Shown: positions 26,680-35,567, counted from the first letter of the stretch. The stretch: DNA of 51,229 nt from Porticoccaceae bacterium (GCA_018654575.1 JABILI010000018.1:1-51229), one strand, 5' to 3'. The notes: generated from the sequence alone by a model not told the origin. Program-made: numbers and translations.

Positions 26680-27387
26680 CTACGATGACAAGGCGAGTTT
26701 CCCTTCAAGGGAATGCGGATTGTAGTAGTGCCGACCCGATTTAGTCTGCAATATATATCTCACCAGATTTTGGTAGTCATCTTCGCCCTTCGATAAATTG
26801 ATAACGGAGGTATTAACAATTAATAAGGGAGTATCATCATAATGATAGAAAAATTGAGTATAGGCATCATTGAGTTGTTGTAAGTAGGATTGTTCAATGG
26901 GTTTTTCAATGGCATTACCGCGCTTTTGAACACGTTTGTAAAGAGTAGAGGTGGGCGCTTGTAAGTAAATAACGAGGTCTGGTTTTGGGAGGTCAGTAAT
27001 AATATTATCGTAAACCGTTTGGTAAAGACGATATTCATCGTCATCCAAGGTCACTCTAGCAAATAAGGGGTCTTTTTCGATTAAAAAATCCGATACACGA
27101 ACTTGCTGAAAGATATCGCCTTGGCGCAGGGCTTGTAGTTTTTGCATTCTTTGAAACAAAAAATGTAACTGAACGGGTAGTGCATGAGTGCGACGGTCTC
27201 GGTAAAACCGCTCGAGAAATGGATTTGTTTCTGCCTCTTCAAGCAATGTTTCATAATTAAATGAAGTGGCTAGGCGTTTTGCTAAAGTTGTTTTGCCAAC
27301 GCCAATAGGGCCTTCAACAGCTATATAACTAGGTAGCGACGCAGCCGAAATTTCAATATCTAGATTCTTAAACAGACTCTCTTCCAC
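26680..27387 (-). CDS. deoxynucleoside kinase (dNK/dCK family)
   Basis: A 235-residue P-loop kinase with EGPIGVGKTTLAKRL near residue 25-40, the ERFYRDRR segment with the DR pair, and a lid-like RVQKRG. Enzymes of this family phosphorylate deoxyadenosine, deoxyguanosine or deoxycytidine for salvage; specificity cannot be read here. GTG start with GAGG 6 nt upstream. It sits between folK and panB, a position seen in a number of gammaproteobacteria. Confidence 0.88.
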   Translation of the reverse strand: MEESLFKNLDIEISAASLPSYIAVEGPIGVGKTTLAKRLATSFNYETLLEEAETNPFLERFYRDRRTHALPVQLHFLFQRMQKLQALRQGDIFQQVRVSDFLIEKDPLFARVTLDDDEYRLYQTVYDNIITDLPKPDLVIYLQAPTSTLYKRVQKRGNAIEKPIEQSYLQQLNDAYTQFFYHYDDTPLLIVNTSVINLSKGEDDYQNLVRYILQTKSGRHYYNPHSLEGKLALSS

Positions 27388-27418
27388 GGTTAACCTCAGA
27401 TACTCTTAGGATAAAAAC

Positions 27419-27907
27419 CTACAGCTTAAAGATACCCTGCTCAGGACAGTTTGCCAAGAGTTTGGCGATACTTTGGCCTTCAGGGAGCGATAAATTTGGA
27501 TCAAGGTCTAAAAGAGGCGCCAAGACAAAGGCGCGATCTCTTATTCTGGGGTGGGGGATGGTAAGTCTTGGCATTTCTATCGTCAGAGTACCGTACATAA
27601 GCATGTCCAGATCAAGGGTTCTTGCGCCCCAGTGAATAGATCGCTCTCTCTCATGTTTTTGCTCGATAAGCTGTAACTGATCTAGTAACGCTAGTGGTTC
27701 AAGCTGTGTCTTTATCAGCGCTGCAGCATTGATATAGTCAGGTTGAGACCCAGGACCAATGGCTTTAGTTTTATAGTTAGAAGAAACGTTCACCAGTGTT
27801 ATTTGGCTATGATTTTCTAGGGCTTTGAGGGCTTGCTCAAGTTGCTCTTTTGGTTCACCCATCGTTCCACTAAGGTTACTACCCAAACCAATGTAGACCA
27901 TTTGCAT
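27419..27907 (-). CDS. folK: 2-amino-4-hydroxy-6-hydroxymethyldihydropteridine pyrophosphokinase
   Basis: FolK/HPPK (162 aa) transfers pyrophosphate from ATP to the pterin alcohol in folate synthesis. Features: VYIGLGSNL at the start, RTLDLDMLMYG with the Mg2+-binding Asp pair (about 93-103), and IPHPRIRDRAFVLAPL. Its ATG overlaps the pcnB stop by one base (TAATG), implying coupled translation. pcnB-folK is a widely conserved pair. Confidence 0.96.
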   Translation of the reverse strand: MQMVYIGLGSNLSGTMGEPKEQLEQALKALENHSQITLVNVSSNYKTKAIGPGSQPDYINAAALIKTQLEPLALLDQLQLIEQKHERERSIHWGARTLDLDMLMYGTLTIEMPRLTIPHPRIRDRAFVLAPLLDLDPNLSLPEGQSIAKLLANCPEQGIFKL

Positions 27908-29271
27908 TAGTCTTTGGAATCCTTTTTATGTCGCGGGCGTCTGCTGCGGCGCCTTCTATTGCCGGTATTACTTATTAACTCGGACATTTTCAGTTTCTGC
28001 TCTTCGTCAGCTTCTTGATACTGGGTCCACCAATCACCGAGCCCGGCTAAATCTTCCCCAGCCTGCTCACGCAATAAAATAAAGTCATAGGCTGCACGAA
28101 AACGTGGATTTTCTGATAAGCGTTTGGCGCGATGTCCACCACGCCGTGGCAGCTGTAACTGTAAGTCCCATATTTCGCGCATTGGCATAGTAAAACGACG
28201 AGGAATCGCCGTCACCGAGATTTGCTTAGCGATCACTTCACCTGCAGCTTTGCTTAGGGCGTAAGTCGGAGAACTACCTCGATCAGTATAATATGCTGCG
28301 AGCTTTTCAACAGCTGGCCATAGTAAGGCGGCATAGATAAATGCAGGGGTCACTCTTTTGTTCGAGCTAATACGAATATCAGTATTAATAAAAGCTTGTT
28401 CTATTAACTTAGCAGCATTATTGCTGCCATCTTTGATTAAATGAGCAACTTGAGGAACAAGTTGATCGAACAGTTGGTGATCGCAAAGCAGCTTATATGT
28501 TGAGGCACCATTGCCACTCATGAAGAGTTTAAGCGTTTCGTCAAAAAATCGTGGTGGGGAGATATGAGCAAGATCACGGGCACGCTTACTCATTGGTTTA
28601 GCTGTGCGTGGTTCGATACTGAATCCAAGCTTTGCGGTAAATCTCGCTACACGAAGAAGGCGCACTGGGTCTTCTCGAAAGCGTGTTGCGGGGTCGCCAA
28701 TCATACGTATGGTACGTTTATTTATATCCTTTAGGCCGTCAGTGAAATCGTGAATAGTATTGTCACTGGGATCGTAATAAAGCGCATTAACTGTAAGGTC
28801 TCTTCGCTCTGCATCGTCGGTGACTGAGCCAAACACGTTGTCTCGCGTTAACATACCGCTCTTACTTTGCTGTCGAAGGGGTGCGTTCTTTTTCGATGCT
28901 TTAATATCGCTATCTTGATTTGAGCGAAAGGTTGTAACCTCGATTAGCTCGCGGCTGAATTGAACATGGACTATCTGGAATCGTCGGCCGATGATTCTGG
29001 AGCGCCGAAATAGTGATTTAATCTCAGTTGGTTCTGCATTGGTGGCGACATCAAAATCTTTTGGTTTTAACCCCAACAAAAGATCGCGGACGGAACCACC
29101 GACAACATAGGCCTCAAACCCAGCATTTTGAAGTGTTTCCACCACTTGATGCGCATTGCGACTAATCATTTTAGGCGTGAGACCATATTGTCTAGCGTCG
29201 AAGACAGTTCGATCTGAAAAATCAGATTGAGATTGTTTTTTGTCAAAAAATTTAATAATGCGTTCAAGCAT
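27907..29271 (-). CDS. pcnB: poly(A) polymerase I
   Basis: PcnB (454 aa) adds 3' poly(A) tails that mark RNAs for decay. The nucleotidyltransferase head shows VVGGSVRDLLLG and the DxD pair in KDFDVAT (about residues 58-78), then RRFQIVHV and VNALYYDP. A basic, Arg-rich C-terminus (NTGNRRRRSRRPRHKK) is typical of bacterial PAP rather than CCA-adding enzyme. It starts with a plain ATG, unlike E. coli pcnB, which uses AUU. It heads the minus-strand unit folK-dNK-panB-gpx, downstream of the cbrB terminator. Confidence 0.94.
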   Translation of the reverse strand: MLERIIKFFDKKQSQSDFSDRTVFDARQYGLTPKMISRNAHQVVETLQNAGFEAYVVGGSVRDLLLGLKPKDFDVATNAEPTEIKSLFRRSRIIGRRFQIVHVQFSRELIEVTTFRSNQDSDIKASKKNAPLRQQSKSGMLTRDNVFGSVTDDAERRDLTVNALYYDPSDNTIHDFTDGLKDINKRTIRMIGDPATRFREDPVRLLRVARFTAKLGFSIEPRTAKPMSKRARDLAHISPPRFFDETLKLFMSGNGASTYKLLCDHQLFDQLVPQVAHLIKDGSNNAAKLIEQAFINTDIRISSNKRVTPAFIYAALLWPAVEKLAAYYTDRGSSPTYALSKAAGEVIAKQISVTAIPRRFTMPMREIWDLQLQLPRRGGHRAKRLSENPRFRAAYDFILLREQAGEDLAGLGDWWTQYQEADEEQKLKMSELISNTGNRRRRSRRPRHKKDSKD

Positions 29272-29389
29272 TTATGGTTTACCAGTGGGCTACTTTAAAG
29301 CAAGAGTTTAGCAGATGATGGCAAGATAGATGCGACTTATTGGCAAGAGGGTGCATCTCGGCAGCTCTATCAGTGATTGATCAGGTAGT

Positions 29390-29419
29390 AAAAAGGGAAT
29401 GCCTTTCGACATTCCCTTT
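29390..29419 (-). terminator. rho-independent terminator between cbrB and pcnB
   Basis: On the minus strand AAAGGGAATG (29410-29419) and CATTCCCTTT (29392-29401) form a perfect 10-bp stem with an 8-nt loop. The stem runs directly into TTTTT (29390-29394). It ends transcription after cbrB, or the small RNA unit described here, and before pcnB. Confidence 0.85.
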
Positions 29420-29506
29420 CAATGAGCCTTAAGGCCTGAGCCTATCGAACCCTCGCAATCAAATATTATTATTTATTGTTATTATTATCCAGGCAATTGG
29501 CCTAGT
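29390..29506 (-). ncRNA. candidate CrcZ-like small RNA between cbrB and pcnB
   Basis: The 362-bp cbrB-pcnB gap holds no coding frame. It does hold a small transcription unit on the minus strand: a promoter at 29513-29540, a 5' hairpin (29491-29503), an A-rich single-stranded tract (29461-29490, ATAATAATAACAATAAATAA) with several AAnAAn units, a palindromic GCCTTAAGGC (29426-29435) and a strong terminator. In Pseudomonas the same gap encodes CrcZ, an RNA that titrates Hfq/Crc through AAnAAnAA motifs under CbrB control. Location and motif agree; sequence homology could not be tested. Length would be about 117 nt, shorter than CrcZ. Confidence 0.5.
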
Positions 29507-29512
29507 AGGGCC

Positions 29513-29540
29513 ATTTTAAGTAAAAATGAAATTACATCAA
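29513..29540 (-). promoter_or_regulatory. putative promoter of the small RNA
   Basis: Minus strand TTGATG (29535-29540), 16-bp spacer, TAAAAT (29513-29518): a sigma-70-type promoter with start near 29506. No TGGCAC-N5-TTGC sigma-54 site with correct spacing is seen in the gap. Confidence 0.45.
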
Positions 29541-29633
29541 GTGATTACTGAACTATTTACCCTTGAACGAGGCACCAGTGGTTATTGTGTGAGGTCAAGC
29601 TTGAAATTCAGTCTTCAAAAATCACGCATGTGA

Positions 29634-30893
29634 TCACGCCTTGCTCCTGCTTATGCCCAATTTTCTGCGGCGTTGCCAAAGACTCTTGCGGCTAATACCT
29701 AGTTTTTCCGCTAGTGCTGTTTCGCACATATGAGCCTGATTATCTAATACAAAGTTAATAAAATAATCTTCCAAAGATAAATGCGTAGCGGCCGGGATTA
29801 CGGAACCATTTTTATGCACGACCTGAGTATCAGTGCGATCTTCAGAGGCCAAGCCTAGCATAGCTGCGGAAATCAGGGTCTCAGGGTCCACCAATATAGA
29901 TGCTTGATAGAGTGTATTTTTAAGTTCGCGAACATTTCCAGGCCAATCGTAATATATGAGTGCGTTCATGCCCTCAGGGGAAATCTCCACCTGAATCCCA
30001 AGTTCCGCTGAAAAACGGTCCAAAAAGTAGTCTGTAAGTTGGGGGATATCAGAGCTACGCTCACGCAGAGCAGGCACCTTAATGGTAACGACGCTGATGG
30101 CAAATAAAAGGTCTTCACGAAATTCATCTTGCTCGCAACGCTCTTTTAAATCAGTCTTTGCCGAGGCAACGCAGCGCAATGATTTGTCTTTGACTAAGTT
30201 GCACATCGTTTTTTGGAGAACCATAGGTAGCTCGTCAATGTTACTCAGAAACAAGCTGCCGATGTTGCCCTCTTCGGCCAAGCGATGAGTTTTTTTGAGT
30301 TGATCTTCACCAGTAGTAGCGCAGTTAATGGTGATGAAAGGCTTATCTGATGATGCACCAGCATTATGGATGGTCTTGGCAATGACCCGTTTTCCACAGC
30401 CACTGGCACCTAAAATAAGTATTGGAGCAGCAGTAGGGGCCGACTTACGGATTGTTTTAAGAATATGAAGAATATCAGGACTATTGCCAAGCAAAGGCTG
30501 GTCATCCTCAATAGTGGCCAATTTTTTTCGTTGATGATCACCGATAATACGATTGATCGATTGCACTAATTCTTCGTGATCAAAAGGTTTAGAAATATAA
30601 TCTACGGCCCCTTGTCGCATGATATCAACGGCGGAGCGCAGGCTCGCATAGCTCGTCATGATAAGAACAGGAACTGCTCCTGCCAGATTAATAAGCTCCG
30701 CGCCAGAACCTCCAGGCAATCTAAGATCACTAATAATTAAGTCAAATTCGTTGAGATTGAATCTAGTGATTGCCGCCTTTACGCTGACCGCCTCGGCAAC
30801 TTTGTAGCCATGCCTTTCCAGTAATTTGGTCAATGAACCACGAATAATAGCTTCATCCTCGACCAACAAGATTCTTTTACTAAGCGTTGTCAT
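29634..30893 (-). CDS. cbrB: CbrB-like response regulator with degenerate AAA+ domain
   Basis: A 419-residue regulator. The receiver domain (1-120) is intact: acidic pocket VEDE, phospho-acceptor D56 in SDLRLPG, Thr80 and Lys in SKPF. A DNA-binding Fis-type HTH ends the protein (about 385-417). The AAA+ module between them is eroded. Walker A is kept (GASGCGK 162-168). The GAFTGA loop that contacts sigma-54 is absent, Walker B has S217-N218 where the family has D-E, and the second arginine of the finger motif is lost (A265). It is thus unlikely to hydrolyse ATP or activate sigma-54. Position next to cbrA and pcnB and the 4-bp overlap with cbrA identify it as the CbrB orthologue (478 aa in Pseudomonas). 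Confidence 0.85.
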   Translation of the reverse strand: MTTLSKRILLVEDEAIIRGSLTKLLERHGYKVAEAVSVKAAITRFNLNEFDLIISDLRLPGGSGAELINLAGAVPVLIMTSYASLRSAVDIMRQGAVDYISKPFDHEELVQSINRIIGDHQRKKLATIEDDQPLLGNSPDILHILKTIRKSAPTAAPILILGASGCGKRVIAKTIHNAGASSDKPFITINCATTGEDQLKKTHRLAEEGNIGSLFLSNIDELPMVLQKTMCNLVKDKSLRCVASAKTDLKERCEQDEFREDLLFAISVVTIKVPALRERSSDIPQLTDYFLDRFSAELGIQVEISPEGMNALIYYDWPGNVRELKNTLYQASILVDPETLISAAMLGLASEDRTDTQVVHKNGSVIPAATHLSLEDYFINFVLDNQAHMCETALAEKLGISRKSLWQRRRKLGISRSKA

Positions 30894-33781
30894 AAAGCAT
30901 CCTCAACCGCGTCAGAAGTGTAGGCTTTGAAATTGAGGGCTACTGTTGTGCCGCATGTGCTATTTTCGGCTGGACTTGATATTGAAATATTAGCCCCAAG
31001 ATCCTTGACGAGTTTAAATACTATCCAGAGACCTAGACCTGTTCCTTGCCCTGGCTCCTTGTTGGTTACGAAGGGCTCGTATAACCGCGATTGAAGCTCT
31101 TGATCTATGCCTGTTCCTGAATCATTGACGGTAACTCTAATGTTCTGTGAGTCACGCTCGGCTAAAATGGTCACCTGGCTACTTGAGGGTGACGCATCGC
31201 GACTATTACTGAGCAAATTGAGGAAGATTTGGACCAGTTGGTGGTAATCACCTAAAACGTCCATATCAGGGCTAATATCAGCTGTAAAGATGACCTTAGG
31301 CTCGATATCTCCAAGAGTTAAAAGTTTGATAGCCTCTTCGATGACTTTGCGTAAGTTAACTGGATAAAATAATCCTTCCTTTGATTTATCACCCTTGGAA
31401 AAATTGATTAAGGACTCTACGATCCGATTAATACGATCAGTCTGGGATAAAATATGTTGCGCAGACTCAAGGATTTGGCTGGGCTCACTTTCATGCTGTA
31501 AGTTTTGAGCAAGACACGCAATACCAGTAACGGGATTTCCTATTTCATGGGCTACACCCGCTGCCAAGCGCCCAATAGAGGCTAATCTTTCGTTGTCGAT
31601 GGACTTTTGTGTTAGCAATACAGCTTGAGTTTGTTCTTCTATGAGCAATATAACGTCGTTATTAAGATCTTCAAGCATCCCTTCAGTTGATTTCTGAAAA
31701 CTAAACCACCTGACACTATTTGCGATTTCTAAGCGGACATTATCTCTAGCTTTGTCGTCACTAGTTAGGAAGTCTCTAATATTATATTTCCACGGTTCAG
31801 GGAAATCTGTAATCGAACTTCCTAGTGCAGCGTTTTTATCAATACCTGTGTATCGCGATATGGCAGCATTCCATTTCAAAATTTCGCCATTTTGATCAAG
31901 GGAAATAATTCCTATGGGCAACTTATCCAACATTTCACGATGATGCACCCTCAATTTATTTAACTCACTTGCGATGCCAGTCAATTGATCTCCGTGAACA
32001 GCAAGGACTGACTCAAGAAGATAAATATCCTCAGGATCGGAGTGATTCGAAATTGTACTCGGCAGAGAGTGGCTCATAATCCGTTCTGCGGCGAGAACAC
32101 CAAAGCGTAAATTTAAAGACGCATTAATGGCGTCGCGTAGCTGTCGTAAAGAGGCAGGCCTAATTTCTCGGTTATCAAATCCTAATAACATTAGAGCTGA
32201 TTCAATTTCGACGTGGGCTTCGTCGCCCAAGGATAATGCAAGTCTCTCGGTTAACTCTGCAACGGTTTTTTGTCTAATCTCGACGCGAACAGGAATATAA
32301 ACATTGTCGGCCATGCAAATAGCCGCAAAGGTTTTTTGCTGCGCATCCATTTTGCCAAAAAGGGAAATGAGAGTACAAAGTGTAATGTTCAGAAGTAGTG
32401 CCTCAATAGACCAAACTTCCCAGGTCTGCATGCCAAAAAGAAGCGTTTTGTCTATCAGCGGTATATACCAACTCCAATCACCAAATAGCATCGGCAACGC
32501 TAAAGTCACCAACCAAACAAGTAGACCGCCAGCAAGTCCTGCGATGAAGGCATGGCGCGATACCTTGGGCAAATACATTGCCGCAATGATGCCTGGCGCT
32601 AGTTGTGCCAGACCGGTAAAACCAACTAGATACAGATCGGTTATGCTGTGGCTTTTGATGTTCAAGTAAAGTGCAATGCTGAAAAAAATCAGGCTGAGTG
32701 AGACGATAAAGGTGCGCCGGTTGATCCACTGGGTTAGGTTTCTTTGTTGATATAGATTTTTATCGGGCAATACAATACTGTTAAGCACCATTTTTGCCGA
32801 CAAAACAGTCAAGCCACTACACAATGTAATGCCTAATAAGAGGATGCTGGCGACCCCCAGGCTTGAGACGAACGGGTGCCCGGTCAACATTGGCATGCTA
32901 TATAGATATTGTTGCAGCGAAGATGACGGTTGAAGCGCTAGTCCACTCCATAGCAAGGGAATTAGGGGGATACAGACTAATAGTATTAAAAGAGGATAAA
33001 CCCAAGATGACATGCTCGCTTGACGATCGGAGATACGTTCAGAGATTAGTATATTAAAATTTATAGGGTAAGAAAGACTGGCAGCGAGAAACACAATAGA
33101 CAGGCTGTAGGATGAGTTAAATCTCTTAATAATGTTTTGCTGGTTGCTGTCAACAGACCACTGATTCATTTCGCCGACGCCACCAAAGACTGTGTCTGTA
33201 ACAATCCAAGCGGATAAGCTCATGGCACAGATCAATAAGAGTCCTGCTGCAGCTAGCAACCACCTAAGGTGATTGCTAGCTGGAGAATGTATGGAGTTCC
33301 ACGATATTAGGCCAATGATTCCAACTGTTGCCAGCATGCCGGCAGTCTTCTTATCTGCACCGAAGATAAAATGGACCACCGATTCGATAGATAACAGCTG
33401 CGCTACTAGCAGTGGAATGATCGCTAAAATGGTTGCACCACAGGCCCAAATGGCAACACTTTTGCCGCGATAACGAAAGGTCAAGAAGTCCACTGAGGTG
33501 GCTAATCTAATCACGCCACTGAGACGCCGGATAGGAAACAAAATCAATGGTGCAATGACAAACACTAAAGAGAAAGCGAACAATGCAAAAATGGCGCTAT
33601 AGCCATAGCGTCCGGTCATTTCAATGGCGCTGGTGGCGAGTAAAACACCGGTACTAGCAAGCAACGCCAGAGATAAGATTGCATTTTGACTTAAGCGATC
33701 AGTACTAGACGCTATAGTTCTAGATAGAACGCACGCTGTGATCAGCGCTAAAAGAGTAAAAATACCTATATCACTACTCAT
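30890..33781 (-). CDS. cbrA: CbrA-like sensor kinase with SSS transporter domain
   Basis: A 963-residue hybrid. About 500 N-terminal residues form some thirteen membrane segments of the sodium/solute symporter fold. A STAC-like helical linker (about 525-600, LRQLRDAINASLNLRFGVLAAER), a PAS domain (about 635-730) and a histidine kinase follow. Its H box AAGVAHEIGNPVTGI lies near 745, with N box NLLSNSRDA and ATP-lid motifs VNDSGTG and GTGLGLWIV. The Pseudomonas CbrA, of similar length, transports histidine and controls carbon use through CbrB. The start is the ATG at 33781 (GGA 8 nt upstream), inside the end of cbrX; a TTG at 33817 is less likely. It overlaps cbrB in ATGA. Confidence 0.93.
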   Translation of the reverse strand: MSSDIGIFTLLALITACVLSRTIASSTDRLSQNAILSLALLASTGVLLATSAIEMTGRYGYSAIFALFAFSLVFVIAPLILFPIRRLSGVIRLATSVDFLTFRYRGKSVAIWACGATILAIIPLLVAQLLSIESVVHFIFGADKKTAGMLATVGIIGLISWNSIHSPASNHLRWLLAAAGLLLICAMSLSAWIVTDTVFGGVGEMNQWSVDSNQQNIIKRFNSSYSLSIVFLAASLSYPINFNILISERISDRQASMSSWVYPLLILLVCIPLIPLLWSGLALQPSSSLQQYLYSMPMLTGHPFVSSLGVASILLLGITLCSGLTVLSAKMVLNSIVLPDKNLYQQRNLTQWINRRTFIVSLSLIFFSIALYLNIKSHSITDLYLVGFTGLAQLAPGIIAAMYLPKVSRHAFIAGLAGGLLVWLVTLALPMLFGDWSWYIPLIDKTLLFGMQTWEVWSIEALLLNITLCTLISLFGKMDAQQKTFAAICMADNVYIPVRVEIRQKTVAELTERLALSLGDEAHVEIESALMLLGFDNREIRPASLRQLRDAINASLNLRFGVLAAERIMSHSLPSTISNHSDPEDIYLLESVLAVHGDQLTGIASELNKLRVHHREMLDKLPIGIISLDQNGEILKWNAAISRYTGIDKNAALGSSITDFPEPWKYNIRDFLTSDDKARDNVRLEIANSVRWFSFQKSTEGMLEDLNNDVILLIEEQTQAVLLTQKSIDNERLASIGRLAAGVAHEIGNPVTGIACLAQNLQHESEPSQILESAQHILSQTDRINRIVESLINFSKGDKSKEGLFYPVNLRKVIEEAIKLLTLGDIEPKVIFTADISPDMDVLGDYHQLVQIFLNLLSNSRDASPSSSQVTILAERDSQNIRVTVNDSGTGIDQELQSRLYEPFVTNKEPGQGTGLGLWIVFKLVKDLGANISISSPAENSTCGTTVALNFKAYTSDAVEDAL

Positions 33782-33947
33782 CAGTCGTCCGATCGCGCTG
33801 TAATATGTATGTGGCAAATATTAGTAATGCCCATACCAAGAAAGGCCTAAACCAGCTACCGTTAAGTTCCAGTGCCCACTGAGTGGCAAGAGGGAACACT
33901 ACGATGGAAAGCAAAAGTAGCGTTGCGACTAATCGATAATTAAACAT
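33774..33947 (-). CDS. CbrX-like small membrane protein
   Basis: A 57-residue frame not exceeding normal ORF cut-offs, starting ATG TTT AAT TAT and ending in GAG TAG. It predicts two hydrophobic helices (LVATLLLLSIVVFPLA and FLVWALLIFATYIL) with a Trp-containing turn between. Its stop lies 5 nt past the start of the cbrA ATG, an 8-bp overlap typical of translational coupling. Pseudomonas cbrA is preceded by a small overlapping membrane ORF named cbrX, so the position and topology agree. Function is unknown; a role in CbrA translation or membrane assembly is inference. Confidence 0.8.
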   Translation of the reverse strand: MFNYRLVATLLLLSIVVFPLATQWALELNGSWFRPFLVWALLIFATYILQRDRTTDE

Positions 33948-34054
33948 AAGCAGTGCATTCTAAAATTTGTGCCTGAAAGTGACAGAATTGTTGATGTTAT
34001 GCAAGGTGGCTTGGTAAAGCAAACTACCCATAGCGATATACAGAGACAACACGA

Positions 34055-34948
34055 TTAAAACCCTTCTGGCGCCGGCATGGTTAAAGAGCGTTTAATGTTG
34101 CTGGAGTCCCAGTGCGAAATAGCCCAGGTTAGAATTTCACTAACCGACCATTTTTGCAAGTCGTTGGGCGGAGATTGATTTAGCCAGTTTAGTGCAGACC
34201 AAATATTAAGAGTCTCTTGACCAGAGATCAGGCTTGAGGCGAGGCTTTGTTTACTTAATTTTTGACCTAAGGGGCTGGTAGCTACAGGTAAATGAGCATA
34301 TTGCGGCTGAGTGAAGCCCAAGCAATGTTGTAAATAAATTTGTCGTGGTGTGGAATCTAAGAGATCCGAACCTCGCATCACGTGAGTTACATTTTGGTAT
34401 TGATCATCAACGGTTACAGCTAGCTGATAAGAAAATAAATTATCTCTACGGCGAATAACAAAATCACCGACATCTTCAATCAATGATTGGACATGTCGGC
34501 CAGCGATTTTGTCGACGAATTCGACTAATTGATGAGGCTGATTCAACTGCAAGCGAGTGGCATTGTTTGTTGACGGCAGATGCGACGGTCGGCAACGATT
34601 ATCATAAATACCCTCTAGTGAATTGACACGCTGGCGTGAACATTCGCAATGATAGGCTAGGTTATGTTGTTTGAGTATATCTAATGAGTTTTGGTAAGCG
34701 TCTAGGCGAGTACTTTGAAATAGTACTTTATCATCCCAATACAAGCCGTGGTCTTCCAGTTGGCTTAAGATGCGGCTGCTCGCACCCTTAATCTCGCGAG
34801 GAGGGTCTATATCTTCAATTCGAACCAACCATTTTCCACCAAGATTTCTGACATCTAAGTAGCTCGCTAAGGCACACGATAAAGACCCAAAATGGAGTGG
34901 TCCCGTAGGAGAAGGCGCAAAGCGACCTACTATCTTTTCTGTTGACAT
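34055..34948 (-). CDS. gluQRS: glutamyl-Q tRNA(Asp) synthetase
   Basis: GluQ-RS (297 aa) is a truncated glutamyl-tRNA synthetase that attaches glutamate to the queuosine base of tRNA(Asp). It has the class I signature in the form HFGS (GRFAPSPTGPLHFGSLSCAL, residues 8-27), a zinc site with Cys pairs (HCECSRQ, CRP), and KLSKQ for KMSKS. It lacks an anticodon-binding domain, as the family does. dksA-gluQRS is a conserved pair; cbrX follows 107 bp on. Confidence 0.95.
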   Translation of the reverse strand: MSTEKIVGRFAPSPTGPLHFGSLSCALASYLDVRNLGGKWLVRIEDIDPPREIKGASSRILSQLEDHGLYWDDKVLFQSTRLDAYQNSLDILKQHNLAYHCECSRQRVNSLEGIYDNRCRPSHLPSTNNATRLQLNQPHQLVEFVDKIAGRHVQSLIEDVGDFVIRRRDNLFSYQLAVTVDDQYQNVTHVMRGSDLLDSTPRQIYLQHCLGFTQPQYAHLPVATSPLGQKLSKQSLASSLISGQETLNIWSALNWLNQSPPNDLQKWSVSEILTWAISHWDSSNIKRSLTMPAPEGF

Positions 34949-35008
34949 AGTCTAGGCCTGCTAGCCTTAGTTCAAGAGGGCTTGCACTGAGCGCTAGACT
35001 GCCCAGCA

Positions 35009-35494
35009 TCAATGCCCGGTTAGCTGCTTTTCTTTAATTTCATCAAGGGTTTTACAGTCAACGCAAAGGTCTGCTGTTGGTCGAGCTTCTAGTCTTCTAA
35101 TGCCTATATCGATACCACACTGATCACAAAAGCCGTAATCATCGTCTTCGACTCGGATCAAAGTCTTATCGATTTTCTTGATGAGTTTGCGTTCGCGATC
35201 TCTGGTTCGAAGCTCTAGACTAAACTCCTCTTCCTGGGTTGCTCGATCGGCAGGGTCAGGAAAGTTGGCAGCTTCGTCTTTCATGTGGGTTACGGTGCGG
35301 TCTACTTCTTCCATTAATTCATGACGCCACGCCTTCAAAATAAGCTTGAAGTGCTTGCGCTGATTTTGGTTCATGAATTCTTCGTTTTTCTTTTCCACAT
35401 ACGGGCTCAACCCGTGAAGAGTTGCTGATCCGAGAGCTTTTCCCTTAGACTTATTAGTGTTCTTTGTAGTAACTTTTGCTTTTGCCGTAGCCAT
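35009..35494 (-). CDS. dksA: RNA polymerase-binding transcription factor DksA
   Basis: DksA (161 aa) binds the secondary channel of RNA polymerase and with ppGpp represses rRNA promoters. The coiled coil carries NFPDPADRA, including the tip Asp-Asp-Ala residues (DPADRA) needed for function. The zinc finger has all four cysteines, CDQCG and CVDC. It has about ten more basic N-terminal residues than E. coli DksA (151 aa). A strong promoter with a G+C-rich discriminator lies upstream. Confidence 0.97.
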   Translation of the reverse strand: MATAKAKVTTKNTNKSKGKALGSATLHGLSPYVEKKNEEFMNQNQRKHFKLILKAWRHELMEEVDRTVTHMKDEAANFPDPADRATQEEEFSLELRTRDRERKLIKKIDKTLIRVEDDDYGFCDQCGIDIGIRRLEARPTADLCVDCKTLDEIKEKQLTGH

Positions 35495-35538
35495 GAATTA
35501 GATCCGCTGTTGAAATTTACTAAAATTCGCGAGCCGCG

Positions 35539-35567
35539 TTTATAGAGAAATTTGCATCATTTATCAA
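35539..35567 (-). promoter_or_regulatory. promoter of dksA
   Basis: Minus strand TTGATA (35562-35567), 17-bp spacer, TATAAA (35539-35544), followed by the G+C-rich discriminator CGCGGC. This discriminator type marks promoters inhibited by DksA and ppGpp, so autoregulation is plausible. The start would be near 35532, about 38 nt before the ATG. Confidence 0.6.

Noticed and set aside
29491-29520. Sigma-54 promoter for the candidate small RNA
   Set aside because: A GG...GC pair occurs, but the spacing is one base short of the -24/-12 consensus and the TTGC element is misplaced.
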